Part shown: piece by piece, positions 1-11,829 of the stretch
Numbering within the stretch: the stretch's first letter is position 1
Layout: every line of letters begins with the position of its first letter
From: Lunularia cruciata
Taxonomy: Eukaryota; Streptophyta; Marchantiopsida; Lunulariales; Lunulariaceae
NCBI GenBank assembly: GCA_948567375.1
Contig: OX419756.1
Coordinates: 63,316,333 to 63,380,332, forward strand
Length of the DNA: 64,000 bases
Reading direction: 5' to 3'
The notes under the pieces: generated by a model
The model's database searches: none
Seen by the model: only the letters and a program-made list of their open reading frames with translations
Told to the model about the DNA's origin: nothing
Translations under genes and position numbers: made by a program

Positions 1-1075
1 CCGTAAAAGGCTGTGCAACCTTGGAGAAGTCCTTGACAAATCTATGATAGAATCCCGTCAACCCCAAGAAGCACTTAAGTTGAGTTTGATCTTCTGGAGC
101 ACTCTATTTTTGAATGACCTCTATTTTATCTGTCAATACTTGAATGCCTTTTGCACTTACTCTATGCCCTAAGTAGTCTACTTCAGACTTGCCAAACTCA
201 CACTTTGAGATTTTGGCGTACAATTGATTCTATCTTAGAATCTGGAGGACCTCTCGTAGATGTTGTTTGTGTTCTGTCATTGTGCTACTATATACTAAGA
301 TATCATCCAAGAAGACAATAACAGACTTATCCAAGTATGGACAAAATATGTCATTCATTAGGCTCATGAAAGTGGTAGGCGCATTGGTGAGGCCAAAAGG
401 CATCACAAGATACTCAAAGTGGCCATACTTGGTTCGAAAGGCAGTTTTGTACACATCCTCCTCTGCAATTCGGATTTGATTATAACCGCTACTCAAGTCC
501 AGTTTGGTGAAGTATCTTGCTCCATGGAGTTGATCAAACAGGTCATCCATGCGAGGTAAGGGGTATTTGTTCTTCACTGTTTGCTGATTGAGACCCCGAT
601 AGTCAATGCACATGCGCATTTTACCATCCTTCTTCTTCACAAACAAGACAGGGGCCCCATATGGTGATACGCTAGGTTGGATGAACCCTTTCTGTAGCAT
701 CTCCTCAATTTGAGTCTTACACTCCTCCAACTCATGAGGTGATAGGCGATATGGGGCCTTACAAGGAGGTGTCTTCCTTGGGAGTGTCTCTATTTTGTGA
801 TATACTCGGCTTTTAGGTGGTAATCCAGAAGGTAGATCATCGGGAAAGACATCTTGAAACTCATCCACCACATCCTTCAATTTTTCAGGAATTTGTCTAG
901 CGAGTTGTGCACTCTAGACTTCTCTTATTAGACCCATAAAACATCTATTGGTCTTACAGACAATTGTTGTCCCTACGACATATAGAGGCAGTTTCTGCCT
1001 ATGTGATTTTTCTTTAACCCCAATGATTGACCATTGGTGGGTTCTCACTACTTTCTTCCTCCAATGCACCATTGG
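1..1075 (-). pseudogene. Element D: chromovirus-like reverse transcriptase fragment
   Basis: This is the RT part of a Ty3/gypsy pol, reading right to left and leaving the window at base 1. An open stretch at 230-880 holds the RT fingers and palm: a [14 protein letters not shown] block, [12 protein letters not shown], the MPFGLTNAP block and the catalytic FLDDILVYS box. Past the stop near 230, RT-like sequence continues toward base 1 with several in-frame stops. RT copies element RNA to cDNA in the virus-like particle. The [15 protein letters not shown] signature is that of chromovirus-type elements and differs from the FIDDF type in elements A and F. The missing part of pol and the 3' LTR would lie left of the window. 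A solo giant LTR separates this piece from its protease and gag at 4668-5776. Confidence 0.85.
1071..1075. repeat. Target-site duplication ATTGG, left copy
   Basis: ATTGG directly precedes the solo LTR and is repeated directly after it at 4663-4667. Five bases is the usual duplication length for Ty3/gypsy integrases. Confidence 0.9.
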
Positions 1076-4000
1076 TGTGACAACCCGGCAAATATCAATT
1101 TTGTGGAAATCAGGTAAGTAAAGTTCGTTCCCGCAGAGATATGAGTCAGAATTGGTCAAATACAAAGCAAAGTAACAATTGTAGTGCTTCTTGGTTGCGT
1201 CTTTAATCTCTCAGGTAGAAACCACACCCAAAAGAGAGTAACAAGCACTGATTCGCAGTCTTGTCACAAATTAACACTCCTTAATCACAACTCCATCAAA
1301 TCTTTCCAAACAATCTTGATTGTGATGATTCAAGCTCTCCCAAAAATGGCACTTCACTACAAAATGACTTTGCCTCAGAATTTTGTTCCACCCCTCCACT
1401 GAAGGCACAACTTCTTTGATTGAAATTGCTTCACATCAACTTTGCACTGCACTCACAAATGCATAATACTACCAACACTACAATTCCTCTCAGATCTGTC
1501 AAGGCATTGCTTCGATTGCACTTCACTCAAGATCAAACACACAAAATGAAGATCAAGGCTGTGGAATCCAACATCTAACAACTATACCGTTCAACAACAA
1601 CTGGTCTAACCTACTGATCCAAAATGACATGCACCTCTTCATATCTGCCTCTTCAAATCTCAAAACTGTTGCTAATCCTATCCGATGTCTACTTCGTCAT
1701 CGGCTTTCAAACCCAAACCCGAAGTAACTGTACTTCCTACTACTCTGTCCTTGGGTTTCATATCTTCTACTTCTTCTACCAATTCCAGCAATTCTCTTTC
1801 CTGATTTAAAATTCCACTAGTGAGTAATCTATCTAACTCCTTATCTCCCGACCCACTCTTCTCTAATGTCTCCATTGGTAACTCCGAAGACATTTGTACT
1901 CCTATGTTATTTACTTCGGGTTTTGCTTGAACATATTTCTGAAGCTTTTCCAGCTCTATTTTCACCAAGTCTAATCTAATTGAAATGTTATCCTCTACTT
2001 CTAAAATCTTCCTGTCTACCCGAGTTCTGAGACTAATCAACAAGGTGTTCATATCTGTGTCTTTCGCTTGTCTTTGCCTTGTCTCTTGCACCAACAACTT
2101 CAACTCGTGCAGCCTCGTCTCCTCAATCCAAATACTGGCTTCTGTACTTAGCATCACATTCATTCTAAGGACAATCTCCTTCACTGGCTCCAATCTGGTC
2201 TTCCTCTCATGCTCTCAATCTGCAAGCCAGTCCTCTCTGTACATCGCCAACTCCTCCTCAAACTCAGCTTTCACCGTCTCCTTCTCCTTCTCCTTCTGTA
2301 CAACCTTCTCCTCCTGATTACGAAGTAATTTGTGTAGTCTTTCTTCTTCTCTATATCGTGCCGCCAACTCTCTTTGCCAGAGTTGCTTCTTCTCCTCGAC
2401 ACTCTCCATCACCTTTTCGAGCTCCTGATCCTTTGCTGCTACCCTCGCCATAGCATGGATTACCTCTACTCTTGAATCAGCAAACTGCTGCTTCAAGATC
2501 TCATACTCCGCTACTTGTCTCTCCCTTGCTACATCACTCTTCTTCACAAGATCCTCTCGATAATTTACTTCTCTCTTCAGGTCTTTGATTACCTGACTTC
2601 TTACTACTGCCTCCGCTCTTAGTACTTCTCTTTCCTCCTCACCTCAGGTTATACTCTTCTTCAACTCCGAGTTTTCTTCTTCTAATCTAGCCAACACCTG
2701 CAATACAATCTTTACATCTGGACATGTCGACTGCATTTCCTTCTTCTTATGTTCTAACTTTACCAACAAAGGACACACCACTTCCCATAGGTACTCCACT
2801 CCATCACTCGGGATTACTTCTTCTCTTGTGACCACTTCTCTTTGTACTTCGTGTTCATCCAATACTCGCCTTCTTCTCTGCAGTCTTCATATCGGAAGTG
2901 ACGCTTCACTTCCCGAGCTTTCTCCTACCTCTTCCTTCACTTTACTTGGCCCCGCTTCACACTTCACCTTACGTCTCAAGCAAACTCCTCGCTGTACTAT
3001 GATCTTCTTCTCTTCGGGCACAGTTACTTTGTCTTCTTACTGTGTGTTGCTTTTAGCTTCTATCTTTGCTCGCACTTCTTCTTTGTATTCTTCAGCCACT
3101 GGCGCCGAGGTCATTTCTCCATCTTCATCACTATCACTGCTTGTATCTCTGCTCTGCAGCGTTAGCTCAGGCTCTTCCTTGTGTTCCGAGTCTTCAGTTT
3201 TGAGCTTGGCATCTCCTTCTGAGTCTTCATCCTCCGACTCAATTACCATCATACTTTGCCTCGGGTTGCCTCTTTGCATCTTCCGAGGTTTCTTGATATC
3301 TTCGGCTTCACCTTGCCAACCTCTCTTCTTTGTCGCCGGAGTACTCGCTTCTATCTCCACGCTCTTACCCGTCTTTGTGTAGTAATCATCCGTGCTTCGG
3401 ATTTGGAGAACGTACTGCTGTTCCTCCACGTCAACTTCTCTTCTTAAGTCGGGATGGAAGTGAGACACCATTCTGTTTTGCTCCGCCGAGTTGAGCAAAT
3501 TCAACCTGAGGTAAAAATGTGTTGCAAACGGTATGATGTAGTGTGGTGGCGACTTATCTAGTAAATTCCAGACCATCTGTCTCGTCCTCCCATGGAAGCA
3601 CCTCGCCCAATTAATAGGTTCTCCTGCAAACAACTTATGGAAGAACACCGCTTGGTGCTTCATCACATAAGTTGTTCTCTCTGGCTTCAAGATTGCCATG
3701 AGAGCACTCACAATCCCTCTCTTCACTAGATCCTTGTAACTCTCAACCTTATACCCATTCTTTGTTCTCTTTGACAAGAAAGCGTCTCTCACCTCCTGAG
3801 TCTCCTGAGCTATCTCTCCCTTCCCCAAGAACGTGGCTCCCTTCTCCAAGCCTGCCTCCCTCCTGAGTACAAGTCTCCAATCCGACTCTGTCCAGCGAGC
3901 CGGATTTCCTCTCTTCCCTTCTTCCTCGGGTCCATCAAGACACTTACTCTTGATAATTTTTGTCATGAATCCTGGAAAGCTTACATTCCAGTTCCATGCC

Positions 4001-4662
4001 AGAAATGTAATCCAAAGTCGGCTCAAGACTTTGATCCTCGCTATTATGTCTAACCTCTGAATCACATGATTTCTCACTGTGAATTCGGAGTTCTTCTTTC
4101 CTCCTCCCATCTCTTCTACTTTCTCACTCTCTCTTGATTTCACTCTCACAACTTCTCCCTTGGGCACTAACACAATTCCAACTCTATTTCCCTTCCCCCG
4201 ATCACCTGCAAGACGACTTCTCAATGGCAAAGGAAAATTACTCGATATTTTGTCTTTGCAAGTTCAACTTTTATAGAGTTGCGCTTCTTTGTCTTCCGTC
4301 ACTTTGAGTTTCTACCAAGAAATCACACCTCCAGCATGCACCTGTCACTATCAATAAACCTTTGCGTGCATGGGCCGCCAGTTTTTAAACGGCTCCTTCT
4401 TGAATTTCTCGCTCCGACAAAAGGTTGTTAGACTGCCTTTGCCTCGGGTTGAGCTCCTCCCAATATGAAGACAATTTACTTTGGGTTGTATGCTGATAGG
4501 GCATTTCTGAGTACTTAGCCTTATGACCCGAAGTCACTTTACTTTGGGTTTCACCCCAAAGACTCTTTTCTTTGCCTTCTTTGGCCATACATGCGCAATT
4601 TGACTTCTCTATACACTTCTTTTCCTTTATTTTGAAAAAAAACTAAAAATGTGGGCACCACA
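1076..4662 (-). mobile_element. Solo giant LTR (GL1 subfamily), 3.59 kb
   Basis: A complete long terminal repeat standing alone. On the minus strand it begins TGTGGTGCCCACA (4662) and ends GGGTTGTCACA (1076). It is flanked by the 5-bp duplication ATTGG at 1071-1075 and 4663-4667, which shows an LTR-element insertion into element D later reduced to one LTR by recombination. It carries the LTR-encoded ORF described separately and a TATA box (CTCTATAAAAG on the minus strand, near 4270). Base changes and stops mark it as older than the LTRs of element A. Confidence 0.93.
1678..4250 (-). pseudogene. LTR-encoded coiled-coil protein (GL1), broken copy
   Basis: Sense-strand ORF inside the solo LTR, in four open pieces: 3037-4230 (N-terminal domain plus acidic region), 2644-2862, 2215-2547 and 1678-2193 (coiled coil). 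The N-terminal domain has the family blocks ITFLAWNWN, GKRGNPARWTESDWRLVL, NGYKVESYKD, FFHKLFAGEPINWARCFHGR and SHFHPDLRREVD. A Glu/Asp/Ser-rich linker follows, then heptad-rich Glu/Lys/Arg/Leu sequence with EELAMYREDWLAD and KILEVEDNISIRLDLVKIELEKL. The start ATG present in other copies (protein MSSNFP...) reads ATA here. Function unknown: no signal peptide, membrane segment, RT or nuclease motif is visible. Confidence 0.75.
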
Positions 4663-4667
4663 ATTGG
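4663..4667. repeat. Target-site duplication ATTGG, right copy
   Basis: Right-hand copy of the 5-bp duplication that brackets the solo LTR 1076-4662. Confidence 0.9.
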
Positions 4668-5776
4668 GTTGTATTGCTCCATCCATGGCATACCTAAAAT
4701 TGCATCATAACAGGCTAACTATATCACTTGCCATTCAATTGCTTCTTGATATTCTCTTACAGAGAGGGTTACCCGTCTAGGTAATGATTCAATCCTCTCT
4801 GTTTGCCCATTTAGTAACTCTACTTCTTCACTTCTATCTCTCTCTAGATCCATTCCCAATCTTATTGCAACAAAGCGAGACAAGAAATTCTCTATTGCTC
4901 CCGGATCTATTAATACTCTCACTTGATTACCTTCTAGGATTCCATTCATGACAATCAATTGTGAGGTTGCCTTTCAGGATCTTTGTGCATTATTCTTCTT
5001 CCTTCCCTTGCTTCTCTGCTTCCTTATTAAGCCAGTAAGGCCGCAAGGTACATTTACTGGTGATCTTTGTTTTCTGAAGTGGTTTCGACATCCTCCTCTT
5101 CAATGAGCCTCTCCATGTTGTTCAAAGATTGCCTATACAAAGGTTGAGGGCCTCTAAGGAAACGAGTGCAACAATTGGTAGATATGTGCCCAATACGGCC
5201 ACAATTGTAACAACGGCATTGTTCTCCTTGAGTCCCTTCTCCTTGTGGGACTCCATCTCTTTGTTCTTCTACCCGTCCCCGCTCTCCTTGAAGCGGCCGT
5301 GCTCCTCGATCCCGGAAGCAAAGGTTGCCCAATTCTATCGGTACTAGTCCACCCATGTGTGGCATTTCTGCCCAATAATGTTGAGGTGGAACTACTCCTT
5401 CACCTCCACCTAATGCTCCTGCTATTCTTTGTGCACAAGCAATGGCTTCAAATACCATGCGAGGGTTTTGCACCATGACTTCTTGGCAAATCCGCTCTTT
5501 CAACCCTCATTTGAAATTGTCGAGAGCCTCTGCTTGACTCATGTCGGTAATTGCAACTTGTAGATCCAGAAATGCCTCCACATACTCTTGTACGCTATTC
5601 TTCTGTCTCAATCCCCATAGTTGAGAAGGGCTACTGCAAGCTATTCTCCTTGCATGGCTTGATTGTTCCTGAGGATCTGCACTTGACTTTGTAATGTCTC
5701 CATGGTCATCTTAATCTCTCAAAATTCATTCAACATCCCTTGCATTCCTTGCACTAGCTCTTGCAATTGCGGATCC
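4668..5776 (-). pseudogene. Element D: gag C-terminus, zinc knuckle and protease
   Basis: Continuation of element D beyond the solo LTR. The piece 5054-5503 carries gag C-terminal sequence with one CCHC zinc knuckle (CYNCGRIGHISTNC), which binds element RNA. The piece 4719-4958 is the aspartic protease; its active site reads LIDPGAIENFLS where LIDSGA would be expected, so the catalytic Ser/Thr is replaced by Pro. Upstream gag can be followed to an ATG at about 5776 but is broken by stops and frame changes. Clearly inactive. The protease is followed (leftwards) by the solo LTR and then by the RT of the same element. Confidence 0.8.
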
Positions 5777-5811
5777 ATGGTTCCTGCAACACCCAATTGC
5801 TAACATCTACT

Positions 5812-6241
5812 TCAATACAGAGTCAATATAATCACTCTGGAAGGCGCACAAACTATCGGAACTACCATTGGGACCTCAGAAGCTATCACTTGTTGATAAT
5901 ACTCCTCACCAAAATTCCTAACCACAAATTCTCTAAACATCACTTTTGGCCTCACTACATAATAGATTTCTACTTGAGTGTTGAAAGGGAGAGGATTTGG
6001 GACATTCATATCCATATTATCATAATAGAATGTAGATCGTCAAATCTTACTCTCTGTCATATATCACCACAGGTAGAATCACCGGGTTTGGTGAGTTCAT
6101 CACTCTGTCCATGAATTCCGCACCTAAGTGATAAACTAGCGATACCCTCATCTGCTCACGCTGGATGTACATAACCTTGATGTGGAATGGGTTTGAAAAT
6201 GGAAAGCTAGGTGCGGGAAATCGTCCCCCCGGCAAATCCAT
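5812..6241 (-). pseudogene. Element D leader: two tandem copies of a ~45-residue domain
   Basis: Between the primer-binding site and gag lie two short ORFs, 6047-6241 and 5812-6015, in different frames. They align with each other: a P-x-P-x-P-F lead-in, a hydrophobic strand (HIKVMYIQ / VEIYYVVR), a basic helix with MR or FRE, L-G-x-E or F-G-E-E, then a Pro-Val ending (PVILPVVIYD / PMVVPIVCAP). A single related copy occurs in the leader of element F at 46355-46525. It may be the N-terminal domain of an upstream gag ORF later frameshifted. I do not recognise the family. Confidence 0.55.
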
Positions 6242-6368
6242 CCCATCCGCTCTATAAAGCCCTTCCTAAGTCTAGCAATTACTTTATGTTCTCCACCTCA
6301 AATTACTCAGTTTCAGTAGTTCGTGCTATTCCAAGAGGGGTGATCCACTCTCTTGGACTAGAACACTT

Positions 6369-6380
6369 GCTCTGATACCA
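6369..6380 (-). other. Primer-binding site of element D (tRNA-iMet type)
   Basis: The minus strand reads TGGTATCAGAGC, the standard plant retrotransposon site complementary to the 3' end of initiator tRNA-Met. It lies one base inside the LTR end at 6382. Confidence 0.93.
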
Positions 6381-6381
6381 T

Positions 6382-7124
6382 TGTAATACTCCGAGGATAA
6401 GAGAAGAGAGAAAACACCGATTGCACACTCAAACATTCGATGCCCCAAGGGAGCACCTTCTCTTTATTATATAGACAAACAGGATCTCCTCCAAGGAAGC
6501 TCCACCATAGGATTAGGGACACAAATAGGTGACATGTCAGCAAGCTCCACCCTTGGATTACTTACTTGGATGGGTGACCTGTCTGGTCTAGGTTCTATCT
6601 AGTTGGTCAAACAAGTTTTGATTGGAGGGAATCTTTTAGGGAATCTTCCTGTAGGAATCTCAGAATCACATGAGTAAGGTACCATTGGAAAGCTCTCCAT
6701 GAGACAAAGCAGGAGGGAGGGAAGGCCAGCCATTCCTCTACTGGGGGGGAGGGGAATTTACACATTTTTGAGGCCTAATTCATCCGTTTAGGCCTCCAAA
6801 ATTGCCTTCAAAGATTTTAGGCATATTTCGATTCCTACTCTATTAGTAGAAATCCCCTTTTGGTGATACCTCTTTCTGATCTTTTTAGTCCATCATGTGT
6901 AACATCCTTCCAGATGTTACCAAACCAATTCTCACCTTTAAATCATATGTCTAGCTATTGGTTCTAAGGTTCTCAAGTCTATTTCGGTTTTTGCCCTATT
7001 AGTAGAAGTACTCTTTTGGTGATACTTCTACCTGATCTATTTTGACCATCATGTATAACACCATTCTAGAAGTTACCAAACCAAATTTCACATCTAGATC
7101 ATATGGCTAACCCTTGGTATTACA
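6382..7124 (-). repeat. 5' LTR of element D (743 bp)
   Basis: Bounded by perfect inverted termini: TGTAATAC at 6382 and GTATTACA ending at 7124. It directly abuts the iMet primer-binding site. The matching 3' LTR would be left of the window. To the right the sequence continues inside an older giant-LTR copy (7125-8073), so element D inserted into that copy. No gene was seen within the LTR. Confidence 0.85.
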
Positions 7125-8073
7125 CTCTATTTAGCTCTTGCTCTTTCTCTACTACTCTTGCTATAGCATGGATAATTTCTAATCTCGAATCAACAAACTG
7201 TTGCTTCAAGATTTTTTACTCAGCTACTTGCCTTTCCCTTGCTATATCACTTTGCTCTATGAGTCCCTCTCTACTCCTTGCTTCTCCCTTCAAGTTCTTG
7301 ATCACTTGATTCTGCACTACAACATCTACTTGTAGTACTTCCCTTTCCTCCTCACCTCGGGTTATATTTTTCTTCAACTCCGAGTTCTCTTCTTCCAAGC
7401 AAGCTAACACCTACAATATAGTCTTCACCTCTAGACACTTTGACTGCATCTCCTTCTTGTGCTCTAACTTCACCAAAAATGGGCACACAACCTCCCATAG
7501 ATACTCTACTCCTTCACTTGAAATTACCTCAGCTTGTGGACTTATCTCCTTCTGTGTCTCTTCCTCTCTCAATACTTGCCTTCTTAGCCACAATCTCCTT
7601 ATAGGAATGGATTCATTGCTCCCCAAACTCCCACTCTCCACTTCTCTCACATTACTCGGCCCCGCTTCATACCTCGTCCTTCGTTTGGAACGGACTTCCC
7701 TCTAAATTGTAACTCTCTTTTCCTCCTGCTCTAGAACTTCGTCTTCCAATTTTGAGTTATCTTTCTCCACCGTCTCCACCTTAGCTTCCTCCTCTTTGAG
7801 TACCGACTGCATCTCTCCATCTTCCTCTCTATCACTGCTCATGTCCCCACTCTGCAACATGAACTTGGGTTCTTCCTCCTTCTCCAAGTCTTTGGACTTG
7901 CACTTAGCCTCTCCTTCCAACTCTTCATCCAACGGGGCGATCACCACCAATTCTTTCCTCGGGTTCACTCTTCTGGCTTTCTGAGGTCACGCTTTCTCTA
8001 CTTCTTCTTCTTCTCCTTGTCAACTCCTCTTCTTTGACTTTGGAGTACTCACCTTCACTTGCACATTCTACCT
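7125..8073 (-). repeat. Truncated giant-LTR copy (GL1) with broken coiled-coil ORF
   Basis: Minus-strand remnant of the LTR-encoded protein gene. Pieces 7216-7410, 7411-7650 and 7702-7968 encode LEEENSELKKNITRGEEERE, the VEYLWEVVCPFLVKLEHKK block and the acidic linker. It is cut on the left by element D's LTR and on the right by the GL2-B LTR that starts at 8074. Several stops; inactive. Confidence 0.75.
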
Positions 8074-11000
8074 TGTGACAACCCGGCAAATTTCACTTTT
8101 GCGGTAATCAGGTAAGTAAAGTTTGTCCCTGCAGAGATGCAATTCAAAAATTTCCAAATACAAAGCAAAGTAACAATTTCAGTTTTCTTGGTTGCATCCT
8201 TAATCTCTCAGGTAGAAACCACACCCAGAGGAGAGTAACAAGCTCACAATCTTGACAACTTGTCACAAATGCACACTCCTTAATCACAACATAGCAAATT
8301 CCGGCCAAACAAATCTTGATTGTGATGATTCAGATTCTCCAAAAGATGACACTTCATTGTGAAAATGACTTGCCTCAGAATTGTGTTCCACTCCTCCACT
8401 GAAGGCAGAACTTCCTCAATCAAAATTGCTTCACATCAACTTTGCACTACACTCACAAATGCAGAATATTACTAACACTACAATTTGTCTTAGATCTGTC
8501 AAGGCATTGCTCTGATTGCACTTCACTTAGGATCAAACACACAAAATGAAGATCAAGGCTATGGAATCTAACATCCACAAACACACTGAATTGCACTTTA
8601 AAATTCTCCCAACACTCACAAAGATAGACACAATGTTGATACTCAAAATTGAGCTCAAGTGATGAGCACTGAAAACAACACTTCACTTTATCTATCTTCA
8701 GAAATATGAATATTGAACAACATAATACTGCAAATGCCACTCTTAAATAGTGCAAATGATAGTTCTAACAAAGTTATGTTATATAATTTGCAGATCTAAA
8801 TTGACAATGCAACCCTTCATATCTACCTCTTCAAATCTCAAATCTATTTCTTCCCCGATCTGATGTCAACCTTCTCATCGGCTTTCAAACCTAATGATCT
8901 TCCTATTACTTCTCCTTCTTTGAGTATATCTAATTCTTCTTATTCCTTCACTACTTCTACTACTTCTACACTAGGAACTACAATTGAGCTCATGGGTAAT
9001 CCATCTACTTCCTTATCTCCTAACCCACTCTTCTCTAATGTCTCAAATAACAAGTCCAAAGACACCTAAATTCCTACTTCTACAACATCGGACTTCCTCT
9101 CCTCTATCACACTACTCCCGATACTCTCTAACTCTAACTTGACTAAATCTAATCTGAGACTGATATTGTCTCCTACTTCTAACATCTTCTGCTCTACTCG
9201 CTCTCTTAATCGGATCATTAAAGTGTTCATATCCACATCTCTGGCTTTCCTCTTCCGAGTTTCTTGCACAAGCAACTTTAACTCGTGTAGACATACTTCT
9301 TCCAACCTTCCTTCAGCCTCTGTGCTCAAGATTGCTCACAACTTTCCTACAACTTCTCCTAGTGATTCCGACTCATAACCTCAAGATCGCTCTGCCTTTA
9401 ACTCTTTGCAGTACATCTTCAACTTATCTTTGTACTCAGCAATGAGCATCTTCTTCTCCTCCGCATACTAGGAACTCTATAACTCAGCACTTTGTACCAG
9501 CTTGCACAATCTTTCTTCTTCTTGATGCCGAACTGCCAACTCTCTCTGCCATGCTTGATCCTTCTCGGCTGCACTCTTCCTCAAGCTTTCTAACTCTTGC
9601 TCCATTATTGCGGCCATCACCTTCACATAAATACTCTCAATGTGCACATCACTGACCTCCTCTTTCATCTTGGTCAGCAACATTGCCTGCTCTTTCAATT
9701 CTTTGGCTTGCTTTTGCATTTCCTTAACTCTTGAATCAAAACTCTCTTGCAACTTTTCAAAAGTCTTCTTCTTCAAGACTACATCCACCCAAAGTTCTTC
9801 AACTTCCTCGTCTCTTTGGATTACACGCTCCTGCAAACCCTTCACTTCAACCAATAGATACTTCACCACCTGCAACTCACTCATCACCTTCATATGATCT
9901 TGGGGAATTACCTTTTGGTGCTCCTTCAACAGTTCCAACAATGGAGTGACAACCTTTGAGAGATACTGTTTTCTGCCAAAGTTCTCTTTGTCTTCTGCCC
10001 CATCTTCATACTTTGCCTCTTCCATTGGCTCCTTCTGCAGAAGTCACAATCTTCAGATCTTCAAAGACATTGCTTCCGAGCTTCCTTCTTCCTTACCTAC
10101 TGAACTTGGCCCCACAGGGTACTTCTTCTATCTTTCAGCCTCCTTCTCTTCTACAACCAGGGCTACACAATGATGCGTCTTTCCGAGTACACTGTCAATC
10201 ACTGCATGACAAGCTTCACCCACTCCAACTGATTGCTGAACCTTGTGTTCACACTCACTCTTGCTTCTGGATTCCTCACTTTGTAAAGTGAGTTCATCTT
10301 CTTTTGAGTCCTCTCCTCAAGACTCTGTCTTCCCTTCAGACTAGCGACGGTGCTTCTTTCACCATCTTCTTCCTCTGCAAAACCAGTCTTTGGGTCTTCC
10401 TTTGTGATGGAGGCAACTTTGCTTGTTCAGATTTATTATGCTTTGTCTTCTTTGGGCTTGTGACTTCTTTGATCTTCCATTGTCCTGTCCTCAAGAAGTG
10501 ATCATCACTGGCTCACAGGTGTGCCATATATTATTGCTCTTCTTCATCCGCTTCTTGTCTCAAATCAGGATGGAAATGTGACACCATGCAACACTTCTCC
10601 TCTGATGTCAGCAAGTTCAACCCAAAGTAGAAGTGTGCTGCAAACGGTGTGAAATAATGTGGAGGCAAACCTATCCTCCAAGTGACCACCATTTGCCTTG
10701 TTTGTTGGTGAAAACACTTTGCCTAGTTCACCTTCACTCCTACAAACATCAGGTCAAAAAAGACCGCCTGTTGCATGTTCACGTAGGTCATTTGTTCTGG
10801 TTTGAACATGGCCATTATTGTCCCCATGATACTTTGTTTAACCGGGTCTCGATAGGACTCCACCTTGTAACCATTTGTTGTAAGCGGAGCAAAGAACAAA
10901 TTTTGTATCTCCGCCATCTCCTCTACAGCATCACACTTCCGATGGACTGTGATCCTTGTTGGTTCTCCTGCTTCCTTCCCCAACACTAACCTCCAATCCG

Positions 11001-11793
11001 ACTCAGTCCATCAAGCCGGGTTTCCTCTCTTCCCCTTGACTTTGGGGCCTTCCTCACATATAATGATAGTTATCTCTGCCATGACTCCTAGGAAACTAAA
11101 ATTCCAATTCCATGCTTAGGAAGTAATACAAAGTCTATTCAAGACTTTGATTCTTGCTATGATGTCCAACCTTCAAATTGCAAAACTTCACATTGCCAGA
11201 GCATTTGTGACCTTCTTTGCCATGATCTGCTCTCTTGTTCTTTGGCACTAGAAAACTATTCTTGCTCTTGGACGAGACACTCTAACCTCTTCTAGATATT
11301 GGAAATTTTCACTCTCAATTGGCTTCCTGACATGCATTACTGCAGGATGACTACTTAGAGGGATTGGAAATCTACTTGACATATTCAACTTGTCCTTGCA
11401 CAAGTGCAATTTTATATTACCCCAAATTGCAGTCACTCTTCAATCAATTTCAAAATTGACTTTCCTTTGTTCTGCATGTTGCTTTCTTGTCATTGCCAAG
11501 ACATGCTTCTTTTGCCTCTGCTGTTTCTTGAAGTGTACTTTCTTGCCACATGCCAAGGTTGTTAGATGATCTTTGTATTGGCCTTTGCTTCCCGATCCAA
11601 AGATGATGCTCTTTGGACTTCTTTCTTTGTACTCCTCTCCTGAGTACCTCCATCATTGGATCCAAAGTCAACTTTTTTGGATTTCCTCCAAAGACACTCC
11701 CATCCATTCCTTCTTTCACAATTCAGCTTTCTTTGCTTACTTCTTCTCCCAAATGCTAATAAAGAAAATAAAAATAAAAAATGTGGGCACCAC
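8074..11793 (-). repeat. 3' LTR of element GL2-B (3.72 kb, GL2 subfamily)
   Basis: On the minus strand it runs from TGTGGTGCCCACA (11793) to GGTTGTCACA (8074), the same ends as the GL1 LTRs. The polypurine tract of the element lies directly outside it at 11794-11809, which identifies it as the 3' LTR of the minus-strand element. The inner part differs from GL1: the N-terminal domain of the encoded ORF is related but the coiled coil is largely different. A TATA-like motif (TAATATAAAATTG, minus strand) is near 11410. Heavily decayed. Confidence 0.85.
9066..11382 (-). pseudogene. LTR-encoded coiled-coil protein (GL2), broken copy
   Basis: Sense ORF inside the GL2-B 3' LTR. The start at 11382 gives MSSRFPIPLSS, matching the GL1 start MSSNFPSPLRS. 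Surviving pieces: 10723-10986 (NGYKVESYRD and MAMFKPEQMTYV of the conserved N-terminal domain), 9477-10025 (a 182-codon coiled coil with SKVVTPLLELLKEHQK and VMAAIMEQELESLRKSAAEK) and 9066-9329 (RERVEQKMLEVGDNISLRLD). The C-terminal piece is clearly homologous to GL1, the central coil much less so. Many stops. Function unknown; perhaps an oligomerising structural protein of the element. Confidence 0.7.
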
Positions 11794-11809
11794 ATACCCT
11801 GTCACTCAA
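11794..11809 (-). other. Polypurine tract of GL2-B
   Basis: The minus strand reads TTTGAGTGACAGGGTA just before the LTR start TGTGG. It matches the cleaner tract of element A (41605-41620) and primes plus-strand DNA synthesis. Confidence 0.7.
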
Positions 11810-11829
11810 ATTGTGAGCGTCCCTACGAA

